A stretch of 49,672 bases of DNA, taken from contig CALVDI010000010.1 of assembly GCA_944326225.1 (NCBI GenBank), positions 1 to 49,672 of the forward strand, written 5' to 3'. The notes below the pieces were generated by a model. The model saw only the letters and a program-made list of their open reading frames with translations, ran no database searches and had not been told where the DNA came from. Shown in pieces: positions 17,318 through 25,879 of the stretch (position 1 is its first letter; every line of letters begins with the position of its first letter). A program made the position numbers and the translations under genes. The stretch is from an uncultured Bacteroidales bacterium (GTDB lineage Bacteria; Bacteroidota; Bacteroidia; Bacteroidales; UBA932).

Positions 17318-19549
17318 TCAAAATTGATTAGCCTCGGACGGGGCATACACCATCGGAGCGGAAGCACCTGTTATCTCGTCTATAGGAGACACACCGTCCT
17401 TAGTAAGGACAAACCTCTGACGGAACACTTTTCCATAGTTGCCGTCCGCATCTTCCGCCACCGCATACGCTACATACTCCTTGTCCCAGGTGCATGTCCA
17501 GCCTGATGTCCCGGAATCCTTTACGCCATTGACTATATTATTGATGATCATCTCGTCACTGTATGTGTCATAGACGTCTGCCCATGCATATATCATATGG
17601 TACCAATGCACAGCCGGACCGGACACCTCAGTCTTTGCCACAAGATAGGCCTTGCCCGCGGTCTGTGAATAAGTATACGGGTCATATGCGTAAAGCTCGT
17701 CTCCATCATAGTAGCTCGACAGATCCAGTTCACACACCGCATCAGACACCACTGCCTCAGGTGAAGTGAACACCTCGCTGCTCTGCATATTTGCAATCTC
17801 TCCGGCCTCTATATCCACCGCCATTGCCACAAACCTATAAGAGGTATTGGGTGTAATCGAATATGTCCATGCATCGCGTCCTTTGAACGTAGCTGTCCAC
17901 CGCCAGTACTCAGAGGCATCAGCCACAGCTCCTGATGCTATCTGGCTCTCGCACTGACTTTCATAGTACTCCCTGACCTGTTCCACAGTGTAGTTGCCAG
18001 GGAACAGCTCGTAGTAATAATAGACACTGGGATCGGAAGGTATTACCTCTACATCCACACTCCTCGGCTTCAGATTAGTAATATTAAACACGAAGGTACA
18101 GAGTGACGGATCACCGCCTTCTACCGTCCTGAAATCCATCCTGCTGAGACCAGTCGTATATGAACCGCCGTCAAAACCGAAGGCCACGGCCACATAATCA
18201 GTATTCGCATCCAGGTTATTGAAAATCTTTGTCTGATTGCCGGTCACCACCTCAGACGCGATATCGTAGTAGTCTACCAGAGCCCACATAAGATAGTCAT
18301 CATCCCAACCGGCAACTGAAGCCGCCGTCTCGACTCCTATCCAATAAGGATCGTTATTGCTGGCAGTAGTAACGACTTCTGCCGAAGAACCAGTTATATT
18401 TATTACTTCCACAATCTGAATCTTATTATCTGATTCCAGACCTGGAGCCTGGAATGTCTGCCATGCAATTTCGGAAGTTATATTGCATTCCTGGTCCCAT
18501 GCAAAAGCCGCAAACCAATAGTTCCACTTAGGCTGCAGATTATACCTGAACGTATGCTCGCCGTTGACCGCCAAAAGATCGTACACATCTTTACGGCTAT
18601 AACCGGACCACAAATACATATTGATTATCGATTCCATATAATTCACGGCAGCCTCAGGCATGGATCTGCCGTATATGTCATAATCAGTCTGATTGAGCAT
18701 AATATAACAATAGTGCTCTTCCGGATCCGACGGCACGACTTTCACATCAGCCGTAGACACTCCGTCCCCGGTATATTTGGCATCAACGTCTATTTCAAAT
18801 GTCAGATCTATTTCCTGAATGGCCTCTGTCTTGGCATATGCCCTTGCTATAGGCGTAAGCCTCTCGCCCGATACCGTGACCCCGAAAGCAAACACACAAT
18901 ACTCAGTGTCACTCTCCAAATTACTGAATGTATCATCGTATTCTCCGACAAGGAGATACTCGGACAACACCTCCTCCAGCGAGACATCGTACTGATCGGA
19001 TATCGAAATATAATAATTCATGGCATCCTCGAACAACACGTCGTCATCCTCGAACCCAGCCATACTCTCCATATCTGAAGAGAGCACAAGATATGTCATA
19101 GTCTCATCTGAGGGTCTCACCGTCACATGCATGGAGGTGGTGGTAACATTGTCAATTTCTATCTGTATATCCTTGTTTCCCATCTCCGTTTTAGGACCCT
19201 GCACTACATTGAACTCTAAAAACAGGCTTCCGTAATCAAGGTGGACTACAGCCTTTCTTTCCTCCTCCAAAGGATTTTCTTCTACGGTAAAGCTTATCTC
19301 GCCGTAGGTTTCTGCCATAACATCAGTGATCCAGTCGGCCTTAACGACAGGTATCACTTTATCTGACGTTGGATTGACCACCTCATAGTAGAATACACAT
19401 TCGCCTCCTTTCCAGTCCACTGTAATATCGCCTTCAGTTACAGCCAGAAATTCGGTTTCATTTTGTTTTTCGTCCGGATTTTCGCAGGAAGACACTGCTA
19501 ACACCGACAGCATCATGAGCACTGTCGACAGTCGGATAATTCTGTTCAT
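17318..19549 (-). CDS. Large BACON-domain surface lipoprotein, paralogue of the 7028 gene
   Basis: The 743-residue lipoprotein has acylated Cys22 followed by ENPDEK. A BACON-like domain spans about 33-118 (VDWKGGECVFYYEV, KADWIT, FNVVQG). About five tandem modules follow, marked by TTTSMHVTVRPSDETMTY, ADVKVVPSDPEEHY, ASNNDPYWIG, SVDVEVIPSDPSVYYYYE and a final YYDGDELYAYD unit. Each module closes with a strand such as YCVFAFGVTVSG or YVAVAFGFDGG. The order matches the 7028 protein, with one extra module. Stand-alone transcription is likely, but I find no exact promoter in the 50 bases upstream (TAACTTTA at 19570-19563 is a one-mismatch candidate). Ligand unknown. Confidence 0.84.
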   Translation of the reverse strand: MNRIIRLSTVLMMLSVLAVSSCENPDEKQNETEFLAVTEGDITVDWKGGECVFYYEVVNPTSDKVIPVVKADWITDVMAETYGEISFTVEENPLEEERKAVVHLDYGSLFLEFNVVQGPKTEMGNKDIQIEIDNVTTTSMHVTVRPSDETMTYLVLSSDMESMAGFEDDDVLFEDAMNYYISISDQYDVSLEEVLSEYLLVGEYDDTFSNLESDTEYCVFAFGVTVSGERLTPIARAYAKTEAIQEIDLTFEIDVDAKYTGDGVSTADVKVVPSDPEEHYCYIMLNQTDYDIYGRSMPEAAVNYMESIINMYLWSGYSRKDVYDLLAVNGEHTFRYNLQPKWNYWFAAFAWDQECNITSEIAWQTFQAPGLESDNKIQIVEVINITGSSAEVVTTASNNDPYWIGVETAASVAGWDDDYLMWALVDYYDIASEVVTGNQTKIFNNLDANTDYVAVAFGFDGGSYTTGLSRMDFRTVEGGDPSLCTFVFNITNLKPRSVDVEVIPSDPSVYYYYELFPGNYTVEQVREYYESQCESQIASGAVADASEYWRWTATFKGRDAWTYSITPNTSYRFVAMAVDIEAGEIANMQSSEVFTSPEAVVSDAVCELDLSSYYDGDELYAYDPYTYSQTAGKAYLVAKTEVSGPAVHWYHMIYAWADVYDTYSDEMIINNIVNGVKDSGTSGWTCTWDKEYVAYAVAEDADGNYGKVFRQRFVLTKDGVSPIDEITGASAPMVYAPSEANQF

Positions 19550-19596
19550 ATTGCCTTATATCTAAAGTTAATTAGTTATTGAAAAGTTAAAATTAA

Positions 19597-19604
19597 TATT
19601 TTTG
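19597..19604 (+). promoter_or_regulatory. Promoter -7 element of the TrmH-family gene
   Basis: TATTTTTG matches TAnnTTTG and ends 18 bases before ATG 19623. A TTG lies 15 bases upstream, closer than the usual -33 spacing. Confidence 0.5.
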
Positions 19605-19622
19605 CATTACAATCTATCAAAT

Positions 19623-20168
19623 ATGTTTAGGAAATTGTTGAACAGCGAGTTGGGAAGACCGGATATCGAGGAATATAAAGCCCTGTCTAAAAGCCCTATA
19701 ACCGTAGTCCTGGACAATGTGAGGAGCCGGCACAATATCGGTTCGGCCTTCCGCACCTGCGACGCTTTCCGCGCTTCGGGGATAGTGCTGTGCGGCATAA
19801 GTTCCACATCTCCCGCCCCTGAGATTCACAAATCCGCCCTGGGGGCCGAGTTCTCGGTGGACTGGGTCTGGCGGCAGGACACAGTGGAGGCAGTCAGGGA
19901 ACTGAAGGCGCATGGATACACCGTCATAGGAGTGGAACAGACCGAAGACTCAATATCCACCGATGATTTCCTCTACGGAAGAAGGGAACTTGACCCTGCC
20001 GGGAGATACGCAGTAATCTTCGGTAACGAAGTCCACGGCATCTCTCAGGAGGCTGTGGACCTGTGCGACTTCACTCTGGAGATTCCCCAGTACGGTACCA
20101 AGCACTCGATCAACGTATCCGTGGCCATAGGCATAGTCCTCTATGTCCTCGGACGCGGGCTGCACTAA
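19623..20168 (+). CDS. TrmH/SpoU-family RNA 2'-O-ribose methyltransferase
   Basis: This is a SAM-dependent SPOUT methyltransferase acting on tRNA or rRNA. The 181-residue protein shows motif 1 (LDNVRSRHNIGSAFRTCDAF), motif 2 (YAVIFGNEVHGIS) and motif 3 (LEIPQYGTKHSINVSVAIG), which form the trefoil knot and SAM site. Start ATG 19623 is chosen; a TTG seven codons upstream falls inside the promoter -7 box. The 3' end overlaps the convergent TPR gene by four bases, with no terminator between. The exact target nucleotide cannot be told from sequence alone. Confidence 0.92.
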   Translation: MFRKLLNSELGRPDIEEYKALSKSPITVVLDNVRSRHNIGSAFRTCDAFRASGIVLCGISSTSPAPEIHKSALGAEFSVDWVWRQDTVEAVRELKAHGYTVIGVEQTEDSISTDDFLYGRRELDPAGRYAVIFGNEVHGISQEAVDLCDFTLEIPQYGTKHSINVSVAIGIVLYVLGRGLH

Positions 20169-20437
20169 GGATTCATCAGGTCAGTATTGACAAAGCGGAT
20201 AATGTCGTAGATGGACTCTATCGCAGCGGCTGCAGGTCCCTCCGGCTCTATCAGCTTGGCCTTGTTGTAGGCATTGATGGCGTCCCCCCACAGCTCATGT
20301 CGGCGGTAGATACCTCCCAGCAGGAACCACGCCTGGGGATTCTGAGGCTCTGCCTCCAGAAGCCGTTCTATCTCGTCCCTGGCATCGTCCAGACGGCCGG
20401 CGGCTATCAGTTTCTCTATCTCAGTTATAGTAGCCAT
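20165..20437 (-). CDS. Small TPR-repeat protein, last gene of the rnf operon
   Basis: The 90-residue protein is made of about two TPR units (IEKLIAAGRLDDARDEIERL, then PQAWFLLGGIYRRHELWGDA, AINAYNKAKLIEPEGPA). It has no signal or membrane segment. It starts three bases after rnfA ends, so it is surely co-transcribed with the Rnf genes. It may be a scaffold for assembly or interaction, but nothing in the sequence defines a partner. Confidence 0.8.
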   Translation of the reverse strand: MATITEIEKLIAAGRLDDARDEIERLLEAEPQNPQAWFLLGGIYRRHELWGDAINAYNKAKLIEPEGPAAAAIESIYDIIRFVNTDLMNP

Positions 20438-20440
20438 ACT

Positions 20441-21040
20441 CTATACCAGTCCGCTGAATCCCATGAACGCCATGGCCAGGATACCGGCCGTGACCAGTGC
20501 GATGGGAGTACCTTTGAATGCCTTGGGAACGGATACCAGGTCCAGCTGCTCGCGGATACCGGCGAAAAGCACCATCGCCACACCGAAGCCCAGTGCGCTG
20601 GATGCGGCGTAGACTACGGTCTCGCCCAGATTGAGCAGATGAGCCTCACCGCCGAAGGTGAATTCCTTGGTCACCACGCTGATAGCCACTCCGAGCACAG
20701 TACAGTTGGTGGTAATCAGGGGCAGGAAGATGCCAAGGGCCTGATACAGCGAGGGAGATATCTTCTTGAGAATGATCTCGACCATCTGCACGAGGGCCGC
20801 AATCACCAGGATGAAGACTATCGTCCTCATGAACGTGATGTCCAGACTGGCCAGTATATAATGGTCTATGAGATATGTGACCAAAGTAGACAGGGTGATG
20901 ACGAACACCACTGCGGCGGACATGCCCGTGGCCGTACTGACCTTATTGGAGACACCCAGGAACGGGCAGATGCCGAGGAACTGGGCCAGTACGATATTGT
21001 TGACAAATACCGCCGATATGATTATTATCAGATATTCCAT
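20441..21040 (-). CDS. rnfA: Rnf electron transport complex subunit A
   Basis: RnfA is one of two homologous six-helix membrane subunits of the ion-pumping ferredoxin:NAD+ oxidoreductase. The 199-residue protein begins MEYLIIIISAVFVNNIVLAQ and contains the conserved FLGICPFLGVS and LITTNCTVLGVA segments, each with a Cys expected to bind the buried 2Fe-2S cluster shared with RnfE. Gene order is B-C-D-G-E-A; the gap to rnfE is six bases. Confidence 0.97.
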   Translation of the reverse strand: MEYLIIIISAVFVNNIVLAQFLGICPFLGVSNKVSTATGMSAAVVFVITLSTLVTYLIDHYILASLDITFMRTIVFILVIAALVQMVEIILKKISPSLYQALGIFLPLITTNCTVLGVAISVVTKEFTFGGEAHLLNLGETVVYAASSALGFGVAMVLFAGIREQLDLVSVPKAFKGTPIALVTAGILAMAFMGFSGLV

Positions 21041-21046
21041 AATGTA

Positions 21047-21637
21047 TTAAGCCTTTTTTTGAGTAAGTTTTCTAAATACCACCATGAGGTAGCCCAGCAC
21101 GATGAATCCTCCGGGTGCCAGGACGAAAGCCAGCATACCGTCTCCGCCCTCGGCGAGCTTCATGCCGAAGAACGACAGATTGCCAAGCAGCTCGCGCACC
21201 ATACCGATGACTGTCAGGGCCAGCGTGAAACCGAGTCCGATACCGATACCGTCACAGGCCGAGTCCAGAGGAGTGTTCTTGTTGGCGAACGCCTCAGCCC
21301 TGCCGAGGATGATGCAGTTGACCACGATCAGCGGGATGAACAGGCCCAGGGCCGCATACAGGTCAGGCACATAGGCCTGCATCAGGAGCTCCAGAACCGT
21401 AACGAACGAGGCTATGATGACTATGTAGGCCGGGATACGGACCTTGTCGGGAATCATCTTGGCCAGAAGCGAGATGAATACGTTGGAGAGAATGAGGACG
21501 AAAGTAGTGGCGAGACCCATTCCCATACCGTTTATCGCGGAGGTAGTGGTACCGATGGTGGGACACATACCGAGCACGAGGATAAACGTAGGATTATCCT
21601 TGATGATGCCGTTGGCTATAATTCTCAGTTTACTCAT
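21047..21637 (-). CDS. rnfE: Rnf electron transport complex subunit E
   Basis: RnfE is the partner membrane subunit of RnfA. The 196-residue protein has the family signature NPTFILVLGMCPTIG and the mirror motif LIVVNCIILGRAEAFA; the two Cys positions match the shared iron-sulfur site. Six hydrophobic segments are visible. It lies between rnfG and rnfA in a tightly packed operon. Confidence 0.97.
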   Translation of the reverse strand: MSKLRIIANGIIKDNPTFILVLGMCPTIGTTTSAINGMGMGLATTFVLILSNVFISLLAKMIPDKVRIPAYIVIIASFVTVLELLMQAYVPDLYAALGLFIPLIVVNCIILGRAEAFANKNTPLDSACDGIGIGLGFTLALTVIGMVRELLGNLSFFGMKLAEGGDGMLAFVLAPGGFIVLGYLMVVFRKLTQKKA

Positions 21638-21643
21638 ATTCCG

Positions 21644-22222
21644 CTATTTTGAGTTGTTGTCCATAATCTTCTGAAATACCCTCCAGGCCCTGTCCACCGC
21701 ATCGCAGTAAGCCCTGGAGGTAATGGTGGAGGCCGTGATGGCGTCCACGTCCCCGCCGTCCTTGGCCACGCTGAGCCTGAAAGAAGCCGGATTCTTGCCT
21801 ACAAACTGGGAATAGAAGGCAGGTTCCGTCATCTTCGCGCCCAGACCGGGGGTCTCGGCATGGGATATGACGGAAGTACCCACGATGTTGCCATCCATGT
21901 CAAAGCCGACCATGATGTTGATCGTGCCGCTGAATCCCTTGGATGTAAAGGACTCTACCGCATAGCCCACAGCCTGGCCGTCCTTACGGGCCGGATATAC
22001 CGCGACTTCCTTTCCGTCTATCTCCACCGTCATCTTCTCGGATGACGGCGCGTTGTCAAACTCCGGTGTCACCAGAGCGATGGCGTTGTTGGTCTTCTTG
22101 ATCTGCTCCTGGTCTATCTTGCCTTTAGTCATCACGTACACTCCCCCGAGCAGGGCGGAGCACACCAGACATACCAGAGACAGGCAGAGGACCATGCTGC
22201 GAAGTGTGGATTCCTTAGGCAT
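21644..22222 (-). CDS. rnfG: Rnf electron transport complex subunit G (FMN-binding)
   Basis: RnfG is anchored by one N-terminal helix (VLCLSLVCLVCSALLGGVYV) and carries covalent FMN on its periplasmic domain. In this 192-residue protein the flavinylation motif reads DAITASTITSRA. The acceptor threonine is kept, while the usual SGAT core is TAST. HAETPGLGAKM is also conserved. The gene overlaps rnfD by eight bases. The flavin transferase ApbE is not in this window. Confidence 0.96.
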   Translation of the reverse strand: MPKESTLRSMVLCLSLVCLVCSALLGGVYVMTKGKIDQEQIKKTNNAIALVTPEFDNAPSSEKMTVEIDGKEVAVYPARKDGQAVGYAVESFTSKGFSGTINIMVGFDMDGNIVGTSVISHAETPGLGAKMTEPAFYSQFVGKNPASFRLSVAKDGGDVDAITASTITSRAYCDAVDRAWRVFQKIMDNNSK

Positions 22223-23219
22223 GACTCACCTCCTTCCCGAACCTTGCGGGCTTGATGTATTTGTTGAGTAAGGGTACTATCGAGTTCATAATGAGTATCG
22301 CAAACGAGACTCCCTCGGGATACGAGCCGAAGTAACGGATAAGCACAGTGAGCACTCCGATGCCGATACCGTAGATGACCATTCCCTTGACCGCCATTGG
22401 CGAGGTCACGTAGTCGGTGGCCATGAATACCGAACCGAGCAGAACGCCTCCTGTCAGGATATTGAACAGAGGGTCGGTGTACTGGGACGGATCGATCAGC
22501 CAGAAGATACCGGTCATCACGGCCACGGTCAGGATGATAGTAACTGGGATGTGCGGGCGGATGACCCTGCGTACCAGCAAATATATGAAACCGAGGATGA
22601 TGGCCAGCGCGGAGGCCTCTCCGGCCGAGCCGCCTGCCCGGGCAAAGAGCATCTGCCCGTAGGTCAGGTCAGGGTTGGCGGAGAGAATCTGGTCCACTGT
22701 CATGCCCTGTGCAAGTCCCTCCTTGACCAAAGCCAGCGGAGTCGCGCCGGTGACGGCATCCACTCCGGGGCGGAACCAGGAAGCGGGCACGGTCCAGTCC
22801 GTCATGATCACAGGGAAGGATATCAGCAGGAAGACACGGCCCACCAGCGCGGGGTTGAAGATATTGTGACCCAGTCCGCCGAATGTCATCTTGGCCACAC
22901 CTATAGCCACCACGGCTCCGATCACTATCACCCACCAGGGTGCTGTCGGAGGCAGGTTGAGAGCCAGCAGGACTCCGGTCACGGCTGCGGACAGGTCGGT
23001 GACGGTCACCTTGGTCCGCATCAGATATTTCTGAATGAGGAACTCCACACCCATACATGCTATCACACCCACCAGCAGCAGCTTTATGGCGGAGAGACCG
23101 TAGAAGTACACGGCCACCAGCATCGAGGGAGCAAGGGCGATAAGCACGTCCTTCATGATCTTCCTCGTGCTCTCATCTCCATGAACATGGGGTGCGGGAG
23201 ATACTATCAGTTTTCTCAT
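22215..23219 (-). CDS. rnfD: Rnf electron transport complex subunit D
   Basis: RnfD is a multi-spanning subunit with covalent FMN and is part of the ion-translocating core. The 334-residue protein starts LIVSPAPHVHGDES and contains GHNIFNPALVGRVF, the FMN-threonine motif AVTGATPLA and a C-terminal set of helices. It is 22 bases downstream of rnfC and overlaps rnfG. Confidence 0.97.
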   Translation of the reverse strand: MRKLIVSPAPHVHGDESTRKIMKDVLIALAPSMLVAVYFYGLSAIKLLLVGVIACMGVEFLIQKYLMRTKVTVTDLSAAVTGVLLALNLPPTAPWWVIVIGAVVAIGVAKMTFGGLGHNIFNPALVGRVFLLISFPVIMTDWTVPASWFRPGVDAVTGATPLALVKEGLAQGMTVDQILSANPDLTYGQMLFARAGGSAGEASALAIILGFIYLLVRRVIRPHIPVTIILTVAVMTGIFWLIDPSQYTDPLFNILTGGVLLGSVFMATDYVTSPMAVKGMVIYGIGIGVLTVLIRYFGSYPEGVSFAILIMNSIVPLLNKYIKPARFGKEVSHA

Positions 23220-23241
23220 ATTCTTATAATGGTTTAATCAG

Positions 23242-24579
23242 TTACTTCTTGGGACGGCTCCGCATGATGCGCATAACATCGGCCTTCGCGGTCCGGATGT
23301 AGTCCAGCAGGGGGATGTAGGCCGGACAGGTGAACATACAGCATCCGCACTCGATGCAGTCGTAGACTTTGTTGTGCTCCAGATCCTCCATACGGCCTGC
23401 ACGGGCGAGCTTGTTGAGCAGATAAGGCTCCAGTCCCATCGGACAGGCCTGCACGCACTTGCCGCAGCGGATACACTCACTCTCCTCCATGCGCTTGGTC
23501 TGCTTCTCTGTGAGCAGCAGCAGGGATGAGGTGCTCTTGACGGAAGCAGCGGAGAGATTGGCCACGGCCTTGCCCATCATAGGACCGCCGCTGATTATCT
23601 TGGCCGTCTTCTGAGGTACGCCTCCGACAGCCTCGAGAATCTTCTCAAAAGGAGTTCCCACCCTGAGCAGGAAATTGTGCTGGGAGTCCAGACACTCTCC
23701 GGTAACCGTCATCACGCCCTCGAAAAGCGGCTTGTTCTTCTGGACCGCCTCGTAAACAGCGAATGAGGTGCCCACGTTCTGAACCACCACGCCTGCGTCT
23801 ATAGGCAGCCCCATGGAGGGCACCCTGCGGCCGGTCACGGCATCAATGAGCTGCTTCTCGCCGCCCTGTGGATATTTCTTGCGCAGAGAGACCACTTTTA
23901 TCTCCGGATACGAGGAGGCTGTCAGCTCTCTCATCTTCTTTATGGCCTCGGGTTTGTTGTCCTCTATACCGATGTAGCCTTCAACAACACCCAGGGCCTT
24001 CATCATGATACGGGCTCCGAGCAGCACTTCCTCGGCATGTTCGATCATCAGGCGGTAGTCGGAGGTCAGATACGGCTCGCACTCGGCACCATTGATGATA
24101 AGGAACTCCGCTTTCTTACCCGGAGGAGGAGACAGCTTCACGTGAGTCGGGAAAGACGCACCTCCCAGACCTACGACTCCGCAGTCCGCTATCCTCTTTA
24201 TAATCTCGGCCGGAGACAGGGTTATATCCCTGACGATGTCCGGTGTACGGTCTATGGACTCATCCCACTCGTCACCTTCCACGTCTATGATCACGTGCAT
24301 CACCGGATTGCCCGCCAGGTCGGCGTATGGCTCGACGGCAGCGACGGTGCCCGACACGGAACTGTGAATATTGGCGGAAATAAATCCTGCGGAAGCCCCT
24401 ATCAGCTGTCCTGTCCTGACCTTGTCACCCTTCTGTACGAGAGGCTTGGCGGGAGCTCCCAGATGCTGGGACATGGATATGTACATCCTCTGAGGCAGAG
24501 GGAATGTCTCTATCGCTGAGTCTGCGGATATCTTGCAGTCATGCGGGTGAACGCCACCCATTGAAAATGTACGTCTCAT
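23242..24579 (-). CDS. rnfC: Rnf electron transport complex subunit C
   Basis: RnfC is the NADH-binding, FMN-dependent peripheral subunit. The 445-residue protein starts with GGVHPHDCKISAD, has the GLGGASFPTHVKL nucleotide/FMN segment, and ends with two 4Fe-4S motifs (CIRCGKCVQACPMG and CIECGCCMFTCPAYIP). It lacks the long Ala/Lys-rich tail of enterobacterial RnfC, as is common outside Proteobacteria. Its start overlaps the rnfB stop by four bases. Confidence 0.97.
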   Translation of the reverse strand: MRRTFSMGGVHPHDCKISADSAIETFPLPQRMYISMSQHLGAPAKPLVQKGDKVRTGQLIGASAGFISANIHSSVSGTVAAVEPYADLAGNPVMHVIIDVEGDEWDESIDRTPDIVRDITLSPAEIIKRIADCGVVGLGGASFPTHVKLSPPPGKKAEFLIINGAECEPYLTSDYRLMIEHAEEVLLGARIMMKALGVVEGYIGIEDNKPEAIKKMRELTASSYPEIKVVSLRKKYPQGGEKQLIDAVTGRRVPSMGLPIDAGVVVQNVGTSFAVYEAVQKNKPLFEGVMTVTGECLDSQHNFLLRVGTPFEKILEAVGGVPQKTAKIISGGPMMGKAVANLSAASVKSTSSLLLLTEKQTKRMEESECIRCGKCVQACPMGLEPYLLNKLARAGRMEDLEHNKVYDCIECGCCMFTCPAYIPLLDYIRTAKADVMRIMRSRPKK

Positions 24580-25442
24580 TGCTTGTCAGTTTTTGGTTCT
24601 TCCGCGGGAGCGGCAGCCGGTTTGGGAGGGAAATTGACGGCATGGATGGCTCCTGTAGGACACTCGGCCACACACTTGCGGCAGAGCTTGCATTTATTGA
24701 AATCTATATAAGCCAGATTGTTCTCGACGGTAATGGCTCCGAACGGGCAGACCTTCTCGCACTTGCGGCAGCCGATGCAGGCAGCGGAGCAGGCCTTGCG
24801 GGCCACGGCTCCCTTGTCCTGGCTCATGCAGGACACATATACGCGGCGGTTCTTAGGTCCCTTGTTGCGCAGTTCGATGATACCCTTGGGACAGGCTCTG
24901 ACACAGGCACCGCAGGCAGTACACTTTTCCTCGTCCACCTCAGGGATAAGGGTCTCGGGGTTGACCTTTATGGCTCCGAACGGACAGGCACGCTCACAGT
25001 CCCCTCCTCCCAGGCAGCCGAAACGGCATCCTGTGTCACCGGCATAAAGCGAGCTGATTATGCGGCATGAGACCGAGCCGTCATACTCATTGACACGCAC
25101 TCTGTTCTGACATGTACCGTTGCACCTTACCACGGCCACCATAGGAGCCTTCTCCTCGGCCTGCACACCCATCGCGGCCGCCACCTTCTGCATGACGGCA
25201 TTGCCGCCAACGGGACAGAACTTGCCGTCAAGCGATCGGGACTTCACACATGCCTCGGCAAAGGCCCTGCAGCCGGCAAAGCCACAGCCTCCGCAGTTGG
25301 CTCCGGGCATCGTGGCCTCGACAACATCGATGAGCGGGTCCTCCTCCACGTTGAATTTCTTGGCAACGAGAAAGAGCACCACCGCGAGCAACAGACCCAA
25401 TACGCTGAGAGTGATGACTGTAAAAATAAATGTTGTACCCAT
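24576..25442 (-). CDS. rnfB: Rnf electron transport complex subunit B (ferredoxin-type)
   Basis: RnfB accepts electrons from ferredoxin. The 288-residue protein has one N-terminal membrane helix, the 4Fe-4S motif CGGCGFAGCRAFAEAC, then several ferredoxin-like CxxCxxC..CP clusters (CTACGACVRACP, CIGCRKCEKVCP, CKLCRKCVAECP). It is the first of the six rnf genes and lies six bases after rseC. The tail is rich in Pro and Ala. Confidence 0.97.
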   Translation of the reverse strand: MGTTFIFTVITLSVLGLLLAVVLFLVAKKFNVEEDPLIDVVEATMPGANCGGCGFAGCRAFAEACVKSRSLDGKFCPVGGNAVMQKVAAAMGVQAEEKAPMVAVVRCNGTCQNRVRVNEYDGSVSCRIISSLYAGDTGCRFGCLGGGDCERACPFGAIKVNPETLIPEVDEEKCTACGACVRACPKGIIELRNKGPKNRRVYVSCMSQDKGAVARKACSAACIGCRKCEKVCPFGAITVENNLAYIDFNKCKLCRKCVAECPTGAIHAVNFPPKPAAAPAEEPKTDKQ

Positions 25443-25448
25443 CTGCTG

Positions 25449-25877
25449 TTATTTTATCTTTTCTACAGTAAATATGAATCCTGAGTTGAGCTTGTCCCTG
25501 AACTGAGCCAGCACCAGATAGTACAGAGCCACGAATCCCAGGGCTCCGAGTCCGGTCACCAGCTCATTTTCAAAAAACATAGGCAAAGTTAATAATAAAA
25601 CCAATAAAATGAACAGCGGAATCAGATAAGCTATCAAAACTGCCTTGAAGCCCTGACCCTGTCGTATTATCACATTGACCTCGTCGCCTACGGCAATGCT
25701 TCCGTCATCGGGACGGCGGACCGGGATGATGCGGGTCTTTCCGTCCGAAGCTCCGCATACAGACCTGGCCTGACATCCCGAGCAGGCCGTCTGTGTCAGG
25801 ATCTGAACCTTTATCTGTGAGCCGGACACGCCCACTACCCTGCCGGCATGTCTTATCTCTGCATCTGTCTGTTTCAT
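25449..25877 (-). CDS. rseC: RseC/MucC-family membrane protein
   Basis: The 142-residue protein has a small cytoplasmic domain with a cysteine cluster (QTACSGCQARSVCG), followed by two membrane helices (AVLIAYLIPLFILLVLLLTL and LGALGFVALYYLVLA). This is the SoxR-reducing/RseC family, which often lies next to rnf genes and is thought to assist redox functions of the complex. It sits immediately upstream of rnfB in the operon. A sigma-E role is unlikely in this phylum. Confidence 0.9.
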   Translation of the reverse strand: MKQTDAEIRHAGRVVGVSGSQIKVQILTQTACSGCQARSVCGASDGKTRIIPVRRPDDGSIAVGDEVNVIIRQGQGFKAVLIAYLIPLFILLVLLLTLPMFFENELVTGLGALGFVALYYLVLAQFRDKLNSGFIFTVEKIK

Positions 25878-25879
25878 TT

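Noticed and set aside
5228-19549. Reading the lipoprotein island as a polysaccharide utilisation locus
   Set aside because: No SusC, SusD, glycoside hydrolase, lyase or sulfatase is encoded in it; BACON and DUF4988 domains alone do not make such a locus.
20063-21652. Open frame of 529 codons on the plus strand opposite rnfA and rnfE
   Set aside because: It overlaps certain rnf genes, is strongly biased to His, Gln, Asp and Glu, and has no recognisable fold.
25449-25877. RseC as a sigma-E regulator
   Set aside because: The family name comes from Proteobacteria; here the gene is beside rnfB with no sigma-E or anti-sigma genes, so a redox role is more likely.
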